In this document: positions 24,832 to 33,837 of the stretch, piece by piece
Position numbering within the stretch: the stretch's first letter is position 1
Layout: each line of letters starts with the position of its first letter
Translations under genes and position numbers: made by a program
Notes under the pieces: model-generated
Told to the model about the DNA's origin: nothing
Databases searched by the model: none
Seen by the model: only the letters and a program-made list of their open reading frames with translations
Source of the DNA: an uncultured Persicobacter sp.
GTDB lineage: Bacteria > Bacteroidota > Bacteroidia > Cytophagales > Cyclobacteriaceae
Direction of reading: 5' to 3'
Assembly (NCBI GenBank): GCA_947498325.1
Contig: CANMKE010000042.1
Coordinates: 1 to 35,392, forward strand
DNA length: 35,392 nt

Positions 24832-25847
24832 TGGAACAGACGAATCAAAATATCATCATTTACAATACCGATGACGGCAAGGCTTCGGTGCGTTTATATG
24901 CCAAAGACGGTTCGGTATGGATGAACCAAAAACAGCTGGCGGAACTTTTTGCCACCTCTAAACAAAACATTGGTCAGCATATCGCTAACATACTCTCTGA
25001 AGGGGAATTAGATGAAAATTCAGTTGTAAAGAATTACTTTACAACTGCCGAAGATGGCAAGGATTATCAGGTTACCTTCTATGCCTTGGAGATGATCATT
25101 GCCATTGGTTTTCGAGTCCGAAGCAAACGGGGTACACAATTCAGAATTTGGGCGAACAAAAACCTGAAAACCTATATGGTCAAAGGCTTTGTGGTCGATA
25201 GCGAGCGCCTGAAAAATCCGGATGGTCAGCCGGATTATTTTGATGAATTACTGGAGCAAATCCGAGATATTCGGGCTTCGGAAAAACGCTTTTATCAGAA
25301 GGTAAGGGATCTTTTTGCTTTGAGCAGTGATTATGACAAAAGCGATAAGACCACGCAGATGTTTTTTGCCGAAACGCAGAATAAGTTGCTCTATGCGGTA
25401 ACGGGAAAAACAGCTTCGGAAATTGTGCTCAGCCGTGCCAATGCCGATGAGCCGAATATGGCGCTGACGAATTGGAAAGGAAAGGTTGTTCGCAAGGGTG
25501 ATATTGTGGTGGCGAAGAATTACCTGAACAAAGAGGAGATAGACACTTTGAATCGTCTGGTGGTGATCTTCCTCGAAACCGCTGAACTGCGAGCCAAAAA
25601 CCGCATGGATTTAACGATGAGTTTCTGGAAAGAAAATGTGGATCGGGTGTTGGAGTTCAACGATCAGAAAGTGTTGCAGGGTAACGGGAGCGTGAGTCAT
25701 CGCCAAATGGAGCAGAAAGTCAGGGAGATTTATGCTGAATTTGACCAAAAGCGAAAAGCCTTTGAAGCTCAGCAAGCCGATCAGCAAGACTTACAAGCAC
25801 TCAAAGCCTTGGAGCAGGAAGTCAAGTCTAAAAATCACCCCAAATAA
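24831..25847 (+). CDS. RhuM family protein
   Basis: The 338-aa product matches the 'virulence RhuM' family: an N-terminal IIIYNTDDGKASVRLYAKDG, a helix-turn-helix-like MNQKQLAELFATSKQNIGQHI, YFTTAEDGKDYQVTFYALEMIIAIGFRV and RGTQFRIWANKNLKTYMVKGFV. A helical C-terminal half includes SDYDKSDKTTQMFFAETQNKLLYAVTGKTASEIV. Such genes often lie within type I restriction loci of Bacteroidota, but the biochemical role is not settled; a regulator or toxin-like part is suggested in general terms. TAATG overlap with the methyltransferase stop implies coupled translation, so it belongs to this operon and not to a bystander. Confidence 0.85.
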   Translation: MEQTNQNIIIYNTDDGKASVRLYAKDGSVWMNQKQLAELFATSKQNIGQHIANILSEGELDENSVVKNYFTTAEDGKDYQVTFYALEMIIAIGFRVRSKRGTQFRIWANKNLKTYMVKGFVVDSERLKNPDGQPDYFDELLEQIRDIRASEKRFYQKVRDLFALSSDYDKSDKTTQMFFAETQNKLLYAVTGKTASEIVLSRANADEPNMALTNWKGKVVRKGDIVVAKNYLNKEEIDTLNRLVVIFLETAELRAKNRMDLTMSFWKENVDRVLEFNDQKVLQGNGSVSHRQMEQKVREIYAEFDQKRKAFEAQQADQQDLQALKALEQEVKSKNHPK

Positions 25848-25935
25848 TATTTTCAATACTTAAAAAAGCTAAATTGGAAAGCATAAGCAGACCGAGCACC
25901 GCTTATTTACTTTTTAGAAAATCACTTTACCGATC

Positions 25936-27876
25936 ATGCAAAATATCGTCGATGTAAGCTATCAAAGAACAGGGCAAAGCACCTGCACCAACACCATGGG
26001 GATGCGGGAAATGCAGGCAAGGGCCTACGAGGCTCGAAAGGCTCAATACCTATTGCTGAAGGCACCTCCGGCTTCGGGAAAATCGAGGGCTTTGATGTTT
26101 TTGGGTCTGGATAAGCTCGAAAATCAGGGCTTGCGGAAGGTGATTGTGGCCGTTCCGGAGCGTTCGATTGGTAGTTCTTTTGCGCCTACGGATCTGATGG
26201 CTCACGGCTTTTTTTCCAATTGGTCGCCTGACGATGAGTATAATTTGTGTACGCCAGGTGGGGATGGCAGTAAGAGCAAGGTGAAGGCTTTTCGCCGTTT
26301 TATGGAGGCGCCTTATGATCGGATTTTGATTTGTACCCATGCGACTTTGCGCTTTGCCTGCGAGGAATTGGAGGAAGAGGTATTTGATGATTGTCTGTTG
26401 GCCATTGATGAGTTTCACCATGTTTCGGCAGACAAGAACAACCGCCTTGGGGACTTGCTCAGGGGCATCATGCGAAAATCGTCGGCGCATATTATTGCCA
26501 TGACAGGTTCCTATTTCCGAGGGGACAGCGTGCCGGTTTTGGAGCCGGAAGATGAGGCCAAATTCCATAAGGTAACCTACAATTACTACGAGCAATTGAA
26601 TGGTTACCAATACCTGAAAGGCTTGGGCATCGGCTATCATTTTTATCAGGGCCGGTACACGGATGCCATTATGGAGGTGTTGGATACGGACAAAAAGACG
26701 ATTCTGCATATTCCTAATGTCAATTCGGGGGAATCGACCAAAGACAAGCAAAATGAGGTGGATTTTATCCTCGATGCAATCGGTACGGTAACCAAACAGG
26801 ATCAGGAAACGGGGGTGATTCATGTGAAGCGCCATTCGGATGGAAAGATGCTGAAGGTGGCTGATTTGGTTGAGGACACGCCAAGGGAGCGGGACAAGAT
26901 TGTGGACTACTTGCGCAAGGTCAAGAAGGTCGAGGACATGGACCTGATCATTGCGTTGGGCATGGCCAAGGAGGGTTTTGACTGGCCGTATTGCGAACAT
27001 GCCCTGACGGTGGGCTATCGTGGTTCTCTGACCGAAATTATTCAGATCATTGGTCGTGCAACACGGGACAGTGCCAATAAAAGCCATGCGCAATTTACCA
27101 ACCTGATCGCTCAGCCCGATGCTCAGGATGATGAGGTTACGCTGTCGGTGAACAATATGCTCAAGGCGATCACGGCCTCATTGCTGATGGAACAAATATT
27201 GGCGCCCAATTGGAAATTTAAAACCAAGCTGGACGAAAAGGATGATGAAGGGCCGAAGCCTGGCGAGATCAAGGTGGGCGGTTTCAAAGAGCCGTCTTCC
27301 AAGCGGGTCAAAGATATTATTGAGTCGGATTTGAATGATTTGAAAGCGACGATCTTGCAGGACAAGGATATGCAGAAGGCTATTCCTGGTAATGTGGATC
27401 CGGAGGTAATCAATACCGTGCTGATTCCAAAAGTCATCAAGGTGAAATATCCGGAGCTTTCGGATGAGGAGATTGAGGAAGTTCGTCAGCATGTGGTGGT
27501 GGATTCAGTGGTGAAAAATGGAGAAATCAAGGAAACGGGGGATAAGCGATTTATCCGTATGGCGGATTCTTTTGTGGACCTGGATGATATTCACATTGAT
27601 TTGATCGATCAGGTGAATCCCTTCCAGAAGGCATTTGAGGTGCTATCCAAGGAAGTAACTTCAAAGGTACTGAAGGTGATTAAGGAGACCATTGATGCGA
27701 CCAAAATCAAGATGACCAAAGAGGAAGTGTTGTTGCTTTATCCTAAGATCAAGGAATTCATGAAGCTGTACAACCGCAAGCCGAACATCAACTCAGCGGA
27801 TCCATTGGAAGGGCGGATGGCGCAAGCCATTATTTTCATTAATGACCAAAGAAGAAGACAACATGCTGGGGCGTAA
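25936..27876 (+). CDS. SF2 DExH helicase/translocase of the defence operon
   Basis: The 646-aa product has the SF2 motif series: Walker A APPASGKS (about residues 43-50), DEFH (about 157-160), TGSYF in place of SAT (about 190), GMAKEGFDWP (about 342) and QIIGRATRDS (about 369-378). The C-terminal 250 residues are helical and highly charged, with no nuclease motif. This is the type of motor used by type I and type III restriction enzymes; here it probably moves DNA or senses target DNA for the separate nuclease that follows. It starts 88 bp after RhuM and overlaps the next gene by 35 bp, evidence of coupled expression. A role outside restriction is possible. Confidence 0.85.
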   Translation: MQNIVDVSYQRTGQSTCTNTMGMREMQARAYEARKAQYLLLKAPPASGKSRALMFLGLDKLENQGLRKVIVAVPERSIGSSFAPTDLMAHGFFSNWSPDDEYNLCTPGGDGSKSKVKAFRRFMEAPYDRILICTHATLRFACEELEEEVFDDCLLAIDEFHHVSADKNNRLGDLLRGIMRKSSAHIIAMTGSYFRGDSVPVLEPEDEAKFHKVTYNYYEQLNGYQYLKGLGIGYHFYQGRYTDAIMEVLDTDKKTILHIPNVNSGESTKDKQNEVDFILDAIGTVTKQDQETGVIHVKRHSDGKMLKVADLVEDTPRERDKIVDYLRKVKKVEDMDLIIALGMAKEGFDWPYCEHALTVGYRGSLTEIIQIIGRATRDSANKSHAQFTNLIAQPDAQDDEVTLSVNNMLKAITASLLMEQILAPNWKFKTKLDEKDDEGPKPGEIKVGGFKEPSSKRVKDIIESDLNDLKATILQDKDMQKAIPGNVDPEVINTVLIPKVIKVKYPELSDEEIEEVRQHVVVDSVVKNGEIKETGDKRFIRMADSFVDLDDIHIDLIDQVNPFQKAFEVLSKEVTSKVLKVIKETIDATKIKMTKEEVLLLYPKIKEFMKLYNRKPNINSADPLEGRMAQAIIFINDQRRRQHAGA

Positions 27877-29089
27877 GAAATATCATTCCTTAGAAGAAAT
27901 ATTCAATGATGAGGAATTTCACCTGATCGAAGAAAAGAAAAAAGTTACTCACACCATTACGGCGGATGCTCGTCTGTTGGCTTCCTTTGAGGAGATCAAT
28001 GATTTCATTTCCAAAAATGGTCGTGAGCCAGAGCCGAATATGAGTAGCGTTTCGGAGTTTTCGCTGTATTCAAGGCTGAAAGGGCTACGAGAGGATATTG
28101 AAAAAATAGCCATGCTTAGAGCGGTGGATCTTCACCATTTATTGCCTTTGCAGGAAGAAAATATGGTGGCTGAAGATGCACCAGGCTATGGTAAAGAAAA
28201 AGAAATCAACTCCTTTGATGATATTATGGAGGATGATTTCATGGACTTGCTCGATAGCGATGATGATTGCGGACTTTTTGATTTCAACCATACACCAAGG
28301 GAAATCAATATGCCTGATTATAAGGCCAAGCGGAAACGATGCAAAGATTTCGATCAGTTTGAAGGAATGCTCAAGGCCTGTCATCGGGACTTGCAGAATG
28401 GTCTGCGCAAGATCAAGGTTTTCAAAAATGAGCAGGAAATCGACAAGGGGAATTTTTATATCCTGAAAGGCGTTTTGCTCTATGTGGCCGACATTGGCCC
28501 CCGCTTCAAAGATGAAAGCAACTCCACCAATGCCCGCCTGCGCTGTATTTTCGATAATGGAACCGAATCCGATTTGCTTTTACGCTCCCTCGGTGCCGAA
28601 CTGTACAAAGACGGCAGAAGAGTTACCCACAATGAAAATGAGGTCGTGAGCAACTTCGAAAGAGGCTTCAATGTAACGGACAAGGACCAAGATTCCGGCT
28701 ACATTTACGTGCTCAAGTCCAAGAGCCAAGACGAGCGCATTCAGCAGATTGAACACCTGTATAAGATTGGGTATTCAAGCACCAGCGTAGAAGAGCGCAT
28801 CAAAAACGCCAGTAACGAACCTACCTACCTGATGGCAGAGGTGGAGTATGTCGCCGGCTGGAAGTGCTACAATATGAATCCACAAAAATTCGAACAGCTC
28901 CTGCATAATTTCTTCGGCTCCGCTTGCCTGGAGCTCGATGTATTCGACAAGAAAGGCCGCCGGCATACCCCACGGGAGTGGTTCATTGCGCCATTGCCGA
29001 TCATCGAAAAAGCCGTTGAAGGAGTGATTAATGGTATGATTGTCGGGTATCGTTATGATGCGGAGAATCAGATGATTGCGGTGGTTTAG
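27842..29089 (+). CDS. T5orf172/GIY-YIG-type nuclease
   Basis: The 415-aa product has a charged, helical N-terminal half with an acidic stretch (about residues 125-145) and a C-terminal GIY-YIG-like domain. This reads YIYVL (about 286), LYKIGYS (about 305), VEERIKNA (catalytic-type Arg about 315), FEQLLHNFF (Glu about 350) and REWFIAPL. These are the marks of the T5orf172/MUG113 branch of GIY-YIG nucleases, so DNA cleavage is expected. The ATG lies 35 bp inside the helicase gene; ATG 27863 is an alternative. As the only clear nuclease in the operon it is the likely cutter, with the methyltransferase protecting self DNA. Confidence 0.82.
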   Translation: MTKEEDNMLGRKKYHSLEEIFNDEEFHLIEEKKKVTHTITADARLLASFEEINDFISKNGREPEPNMSSVSEFSLYSRLKGLREDIEKIAMLRAVDLHHLLPLQEENMVAEDAPGYGKEKEINSFDDIMEDDFMDLLDSDDDCGLFDFNHTPREINMPDYKAKRKRCKDFDQFEGMLKACHRDLQNGLRKIKVFKNEQEIDKGNFYILKGVLLYVADIGPRFKDESNSTNARLRCIFDNGTESDLLLRSLGAELYKDGRRVTHNENEVVSNFERGFNVTDKDQDSGYIYVLKSKSQDERIQQIEHLYKIGYSSTSVEERIKNASNEPTYLMAEVEYVAGWKCYNMNPQKFEQLLHNFFGSACLELDVFDKKGRRHTPREWFIAPLPIIEKAVEGVINGMIVGYRYDAENQMIAVV

Positions 29090-29106
29090 GTTTTTTAATA
29101 TTTTTT

Positions 29107-29454
29107 ATGAAACGAGATATAGAATTAGTCCGGAAAATTTTAGAGACCGTGAAAGAATGCGAGACATTCAATCGACCGGAAAACATTACGATTGATGGCT
29201 ATAAGCCGATGCTTATACATTACCATATAAAGCTTTTGGGAGAGGCTGGCTACTTGGAAGTTTCTGATTATTCAACTAAGGCGGGACCTAACTTTATGAT
29301 AAACGGCATGACTTGGCAAGGCCATGAATTTCTTGATACGATAAGAAATGAAACCGTTTGGAAGAAACTGACAATCCGATTCAAAGAGGATGCGGGAAAG
29401 TTACCGTTTGAAGTGATAAAGGTTATCGGTGCTACATTAATCAAAGGGCTATAA
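29107..29454 (+). CDS. DUF2513 protein
   Basis: The 115-aa product reads MKRDIELVRKILETVKEC..., YHIKLLGEAGYLEVSDY..., MTWQGHEFLDTIRNETVWKK, the conserved pattern of DUF2513. The first two-thirds looks like a winged helix-turn-helix (helix, helix, GYL turn, wing). These short proteins occur in phages, plasmids and defence loci, and their function is unknown; DNA binding or regulation is plausible. It starts 17 bp after the nuclease gene, and its TAA overlaps the ATG of the next gene, so it is probably co-expressed with the membrane protein that follows. Confidence 0.75.
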   Translation: MKRDIELVRKILETVKECETFNRPENITIDGYKPMLIHYHIKLLGEAGYLEVSDYSTKAGPNFMINGMTWQGHEFLDTIRNETVWKKLTIRFKEDAGKLPFEVIKVIGATLIKGL

Positions 29455-31424
29455 TGATGGTGGTAAGAGAAAAAATGGATATTGATAGCTTATATGCTAC
29501 CCTTCGGTATGGATCTGGCCAAGTTATACATGACAAAGAGTTTGAAAGTAGTGTTCGTATTAACCCTGAAACTACTGATGTAAATAATAATTTCATACAT
29601 ATTACATTCAGAAACTGCACGTTCAAAATGGGGGTTTCAATTACAGGCAACCTCAATAGAGGATGTGTTGAATTTGATAACTGTCAATTCGATGGTGAGT
29701 TTTTTTGTGGACATCATCTAACCTTACAAATCTTACAGATTAAAAACAACTGTAAACTAAGGTTGTTTCATTCAGCTAATGAGTGTAATATTCAACTTTT
29801 TGATATTTGGAACTCCACCATTGAATACAACCTTAATATAGACGATTTTAATTACCACCTTCCTGCTAAAGAAGAGGGTCTAAAAATAGATATAGTTGAT
29901 ACAGAAATCAGGGGAGGTATTGAAATAGATAATGCACAAATAAATTATTTTGATTTAAAAAGATCAAAAATAAATAAGGACATTAAGGTCAATAGGTCTT
30001 CAATAAGAGAAGTAGATTTAGAGAATACAATTGCCAGTAATATTTTATTCACTGGTATAAACACATTCTCTATTGCTGACGACAACCGAGAGGAAGAACA
30101 TCCTTTAAAAGATGCAAAAAAACTACATTTGAGCATTTCAAAAACAGAGATAAATCAACGTCTTATTATATCGAGTACGCAATCTGAAGAAATACTATTA
30201 GAGTCAATTACAGTCAGAAAACATACCATTATTCGTGATAATAGCGAAAATGACTTAATTATACAGCATAGTGAATTTTTTGACAAAGTAAATATTAAAG
30301 AAAATACCTTAAGGGAGTTAAGGGTTAGTGATCTAAAATCCTCATTCAAACCGTTTGAAATTTCAAAAAATAATCTCGCAAAATTGGTATTATCCGAATC
30401 TAATTTTAATAGTCTTATAATTGATCAACAGACCTCAGATTCAACTTCATTCTTAAATATATCAACAGATAATGGATTGATCATTTCTGATATTGATGAC
30501 AGTAAAAATGAAATAAAAAAAACAACAAGTATTGGCAAGTTGCTTTTGAATAATATTCATGGGCATTGTAATGTGTCTCATATTAAAGGCGAACTGTTCG
30601 ATTTAAGTAACTCAACCTTGATTGAAAATTTACATATATCAATGTGTGATTTTCAAAACTACATGATTGAAGGTTTTTTAGGAGACGGTAAAATAGTAAT
30701 CGAAAGCCCTTTAATGACTTATAAACCAAAAGATAACCGCTTCCATTTGAAAAGATGTTCATTTCAAAGCGGTGTATTTTTTAATATTGATTTTGAGGCA
30801 CTATTCAGCGATTTGGTGATTGAAAAATCAGATATTCAAGCCCTAAAATTGATTGAGGTTAAATTTCCTGAAAAAATTAAGACCGATACGGAAATAGGAT
30901 CCATTACCAATAGTACCCTATACCAACAATTGAAAACAGTTTATGAAAATCAAAACAATAAGCCCGAATCTCTTAAATATAAATCTTTAGAATATCGGAG
31001 TTACAAGCAGGAGCTAAAGGCCAAAGAGTACCTTAATAATTTATCCGATCATTTTATCTTGTGGTTAAATGAGTGGTCAAATAACCACGGAATGAACCCG
31101 TTGAAAGCACTTTTATGGATATTATTCTTAAATCTGGTATTCTCTTTTCTCTTTATTTTTACTATCTGCCTGCAAAATAGCACAAGCACCAACTGTATTG
31201 AGTATGATTTTCTGAATGATAAACTAAGTTATGTCTATTTCAGAACTTTTAATTTAACTTACTTGGTTGATCGATTATTCCCAGATAATTTCTGTCATCA
31301 AATTTCTGGCGGTAACAATATGGTAAAAGGTGGTATGATATTTTTTCTCACGGGTTTACAAAGGCTTTCCCTGGGGTACTTGTACTTTCAGTTTGTTTCT
31401 GCCTTTAGGAAGTTTGTGAAATAG
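29454..31424 (+). CDS. Beta-helix membrane protein, candidate effector
   Basis: The 656-aa product begins at the TAATG overlap. About 480 residues form a pentapeptide-like or right-handed beta-helix pattern with repeated F-x-N-C-x-F and strand-turn units (FRNCTFKMGVSITG, VEFDNCQFDGEFF, GLKIDIVDTEIRGGIEIDNA). A charged helical segment follows (about 490-545), then a transmembrane helix (about 552-575, ALLWILFLNLVFSFLFIF) and a second hydrophobic segment (about 625-645) ending in GYLYFQFVSAFRKFVK. Sensor-like solenoid plus two C-terminal membrane segments resembles pore or channel effectors of abortive systems; this is inference. The gene is markedly more AT-rich than the first four genes, which suggests a separate origin. 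Confidence 0.7.
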   Translation: MMVVREKMDIDSLYATLRYGSGQVIHDKEFESSVRINPETTDVNNNFIHITFRNCTFKMGVSITGNLNRGCVEFDNCQFDGEFFCGHHLTLQILQIKNNCKLRLFHSANECNIQLFDIWNSTIEYNLNIDDFNYHLPAKEEGLKIDIVDTEIRGGIEIDNAQINYFDLKRSKINKDIKVNRSSIREVDLENTIASNILFTGINTFSIADDNREEEHPLKDAKKLHLSISKTEINQRLIISSTQSEEILLESITVRKHTIIRDNSENDLIIQHSEFFDKVNIKENTLRELRVSDLKSSFKPFEISKNNLAKLVLSESNFNSLIIDQQTSDSTSFLNISTDNGLIISDIDDSKNEIKKTTSIGKLLLNNIHGHCNVSHIKGELFDLSNSTLIENLHISMCDFQNYMIEGFLGDGKIVIESPLMTYKPKDNRFHLKRCSFQSGVFFNIDFEALFSDLVIEKSDIQALKLIEVKFPEKIKTDTEIGSITNSTLYQQLKTVYENQNNKPESLKYKSLEYRSYKQELKAKEYLNNLSDHFILWLNEWSNNHGMNPLKALLWILFLNLVFSFLFIFTICLQNSTSTNCIEYDFLNDKLSYVYFRTFNLTYLVDRLFPDNFCHQISGGNNMVKGGMIFFLTGLQRLSLGYLYFQFVSAFRKFVK

Positions 31425-31485
31425 TAACATGAATACTGACTTCAAATCTAACCTTATTCAATTGAGTGATTTTTCTTTGGATGAG

Positions 31486-31509
31486 TCCCCTCATCCCGCC
31501 ACTTAGAGA
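31486..31509. repeat. Copy of the resolvase 3' end, interrupted by IS66
   Basis: Positions 31486-31507 are identical to 34562-34583, which encode the last residues of the serine resolvase (SKWRDEG). Joining across the IS66 insertion extends the match to about 31 nt with two differences. On the minus strand it still reads VSISKWRDEG. It is a duplicated recombinase end or a former recombination site. Confidence 0.7.
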
Positions 31510-31527
31510 GTAAACACCCAGTCATAC

Positions 31528-32994
31528 TCACCCCTCAAAATTCTGAGGTAACAACGCCTCCAACTTATCCTTAGGAGTTGTGTGGATATTTTCAAGAACA
31601 TGAGTAAGCCATTGCACTGGGTTCACACCATTGAGTTTACATGTGGCAAAAAAGGAATAGAACATCGCGGCCCATTGTCCACCACTTTCTGAACCTACGA
31701 ACATATAGTTTTTGCGTCCAATGGCGATTGGTCGGATTTGATTTTCTATTAAGTTATTGTCAGGCAACAACAGCCCATCTTCAGCATAGTTGACCATTCG
31801 ATCAAACATGTTGAGGAAATATTGAAAAGCTTTGCCTAAATCCTGTTTTGGGGTGGTATATATTGCATTTTCTTTGATCCATTCCTTTAAATCCATCAGA
31901 ATTGGAAGGATCTGTTCTTTTCGTTTTTGCTGCCGGACGGAAGCCTCTTTTTCTTTGAGCGCACGCTCGATCTCGTAAATTTTTCCTATTTCTTTGAGCG
32001 CATATAAGGCTCTTTTTTTGTCATTCTTTTGTGCCTCGAAGAATTTTCGACGAATATGAGCCAGGCAGGCAACCAATGTTACTTCTTTGTGATTTCCCAA
32101 GTAATCATAACCTGCGTAACCATCAACCTGAATATATTTTCCGGTGAAGTCATCAAAAAATTTCTTCGCATGCACAGCACCTCGTCCACGGTTGAACTGA
32201 AAGCAAGCAATTTTCTCACATGGCGCATGATACGCCCACATATAGGCTTTCACTGCTCCACCTTTTTTACTGAGTTTGATCGTGGTTTCATCAGCCTGCA
32301 CATAATTGGATTGCTGTACTTTTTGAGTCAGAAGTTGATACAATTCTTCAAGCAATTCAGCTGACTTTTTGATCCAATTGTTGATGGTCGAATCTGATAT
32401 GACGATCTGATCCCGTTTGAACATCTGGATCAGACGATAAATCGGTAGGTGATCCACAAATTTGCTGACCAATAAATAAGAAAGCAACGAAGCGGATACA
32501 TTGCCCTTCGGAATGGGAATTCTTGAGGGGTAATCTGCCATCAATGATTCAAACCGCTCATCCTCCAAAGGAATCACATACCTCTCCCGATGAAAACAAA
32601 GTTTAATTAGCTTCGACGGTTGATAGTCCAGTACTTCAACCACTTCCGCACCAATTTTTTGCGCATTTTCGGGAAGATTCTTGGGCTTCAAATAAATATC
32701 CTTGGTCGGTAGATCTTTCGGAAGCACCAGCCTTTTGGCTAATCCTTTTTTACGTGACTTTTTATTAGTTGTATTTTGAGTAGATTCCTCAATGGGAGTG
32801 TCTATGATTTGTTGCCCGTCAAAAAGTATTTCAGTTTGCTTTTCATCCACCACTTTCCCCTTAGGCATCCGCTCTGATCTCGAGCCATTATGCAATTTCA
32901 AAAAATAACTGAGTTGTTGTTCCATCACCTCAAAACGGTGTTTCAGATCGATATGATCCTTGAGTAAGTCATTATATTTAGAGGTGATGTCCAT
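31528..32994 (-). CDS. tnpC: IS66 family transposase TnpC
   Basis: The 488-aa product is the full-length IS66 DDE transposase. It has an N-terminal coiled coil and a basic region (KKSRKKGLAKRLVLP). A Cys-poor linker is followed by YVQADETTIKL (first Asp about residue 234), QVDGYAGYD (second Asp about 289) and NNLIENQIRPIAIGRKNYMFVGSE (Glu about 417). It catalyses cutting and joining of the element ends. The start ATG 32994 lies 31 bp after TnpB. The frame is intact and the stop is 18 bp inside the left end of the element. Confidence 0.95.
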   Translation of the reverse strand: MDITSKYNDLLKDHIDLKHRFEVMEQQLSYFLKLHNGSRSERMPKGKVVDEKQTEILFDGQQIIDTPIEESTQNTTNKKSRKKGLAKRLVLPKDLPTKDIYLKPKNLPENAQKIGAEVVEVLDYQPSKLIKLCFHRERYVIPLEDERFESLMADYPSRIPIPKGNVSASLLSYLLVSKFVDHLPIYRLIQMFKRDQIVISDSTINNWIKKSAELLEELYQLLTQKVQQSNYVQADETTIKLSKKGGAVKAYMWAYHAPCEKIACFQFNRGRGAVHAKKFFDDFTGKYIQVDGYAGYDYLGNHKEVTLVACLAHIRRKFFEAQKNDKKRALYALKEIGKIYEIERALKEKEASVRQQKRKEQILPILMDLKEWIKENAIYTTPKQDLGKAFQYFLNMFDRMVNYAEDGLLLPDNNLIENQIRPIAIGRKNYMFVGSESGGQWAAMFYSFFATCKLNGVNPVQWLTHVLENIHTTPKDKLEALLPQNFEG

Positions 32995-33025
32995 GACTAA
33001 ATATAATCAAAAACAGCCATTTAAG

Positions 33026-33391
33026 CTAATTAAAGACTGTTTTTAGACTGATATCGCTTCCTATTTTTTCGTTTTCCAAACCGATACCTTCGAGCATCAT
33101 CATGACCGTTGCATGAGATATTTTTAGACTGGCAGTTCCAATATTATGCTTTTGAGGGAGCTCTATGCGCCCCTTTTCCAAACGCTTAAAATAGATCGCA
33201 AAGCCATCGCCTTCAAAACGAAGTAACTTGATCATATTTCGTGATTTATTGACAAAAATATAAATATTCCGGTCCATTGGGTTTTTATCCGTACAATTCC
33301 TTATCAAACCACAAAGCCCATCGAAACTCTTGCGCATATCCGTTGGCTCACTGAATAGAAATAATAAATCCTTTGGTCCAACAGCTAACAT
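33026..33391 (-). CDS. tnpB: IS66 accessory protein TnpB
   Basis: The 121-aa product has the TnpB signature: LLFLFSEPTDMRKSFDGLCGLI, IYIFVNKSRNMIKLLRFEGDGFAIYFKRLEKGR. It is the second of the three IS66 genes and is needed for efficient transposition in studied members, though its chemistry is not known. Its start overlaps the tnpA stop by 7 bp, as is usual in this family. Confidence 0.95.
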   Translation of the reverse strand: MLAVGPKDLLFLFSEPTDMRKSFDGLCGLIRNCTDKNPMDRNIYIFVNKSRNMIKLLRFEGDGFAIYFKRLEKGRIELPQKHNIGTASLKISHATVMMMLEGIGLENEKIGSDISLKTVFN

Positions 33392-33690
33392 GAGTGAATG
33401 ATATCAGTTAAACGTTCCATTGATGAGTCCGATGGCATGAAAATTTTGACGCCATTGGGAAAATGAATTTCAATTTCACCCTGCGTTACTTTTTCCTCCT
33501 GCTCTGAAGGCCAATCCACTTCAAGTGTGTGAAATTGAGAAAAGCTTGATACCTTTTCCTTTTTTAAACGCTTCCATTTATAAAAACTCGCTTGACTGAT
33601 GTCTTCGGATTCACAAAATTCTCGAATACTCAACGAGGAACGTTCCCACTTTTCTACCAAAGCAATCTTTTGTTTTTTACCTCTTTTCAT
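33385..33690 (-). CDS. tnpA: IS66 accessory protein TnpA
   Basis: The 101-aa product has a helix-turn-helix near its start (KIALVEKWERSSLSIREFCESEDISQASFYKWKR), typical of IS66 TnpA, which probably binds DNA. A short beta-rich tail (EIEIHFPNGVKIFMP) follows. It is the first gene of the insertion sequence, about 80 bp from the right end, where the promoter should lie. Confidence 0.9.
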   Translation of the reverse strand: MKRGKKQKIALVEKWERSSLSIREFCESEDISQASFYKWKRLKKEKVSSFSQFHTLEVDWPSEQEEKVTQGEIEIHFPNGVKIFMPSDSSMERLTDIIHSC

Positions 33691-33837
33691 AACTGAATTA
33701 ATGTTAGTTAAGGAGGGAATTTCGGGAAGTTATTGGGGATATCAAATATGGGGGTTGGCGGGGTGTTTACCTTAGAGATACTGACCAACATGGCAGTTAG
33801 CATCGTGATTAGTGTTTTGGTCAGTAGCCGTTTTATG

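Larger units (their letters stand above)
31510..33770 (-). mobile_element. Complete IS66-family insertion sequence
   Basis: The 2261-bp element carries the three IS66 genes and has matching ends: GTAAACACCC at 31510-31519 and its reverse complement at 33761-33770, with partial identity continuing inward. The 8-bp direct repeat CTTAGAGA flanks it at 31502-31509 and 33771-33778. IS66 elements make 8-bp target duplications, so this is an intact, probably recent insertion. Confidence 0.95.

Noticed and set aside
26050-27093. Minus-strand 347-aa frame
   Set aside because: It is the antisense shadow of the helicase, whose motifs I, II, V and VI fall in the same interval.
31425-31485. Terminator after the beta-helix gene
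   Set aside because: Only a weak 5-bp AAATC/GATTT pairing with a long loop is found, too weak to call.
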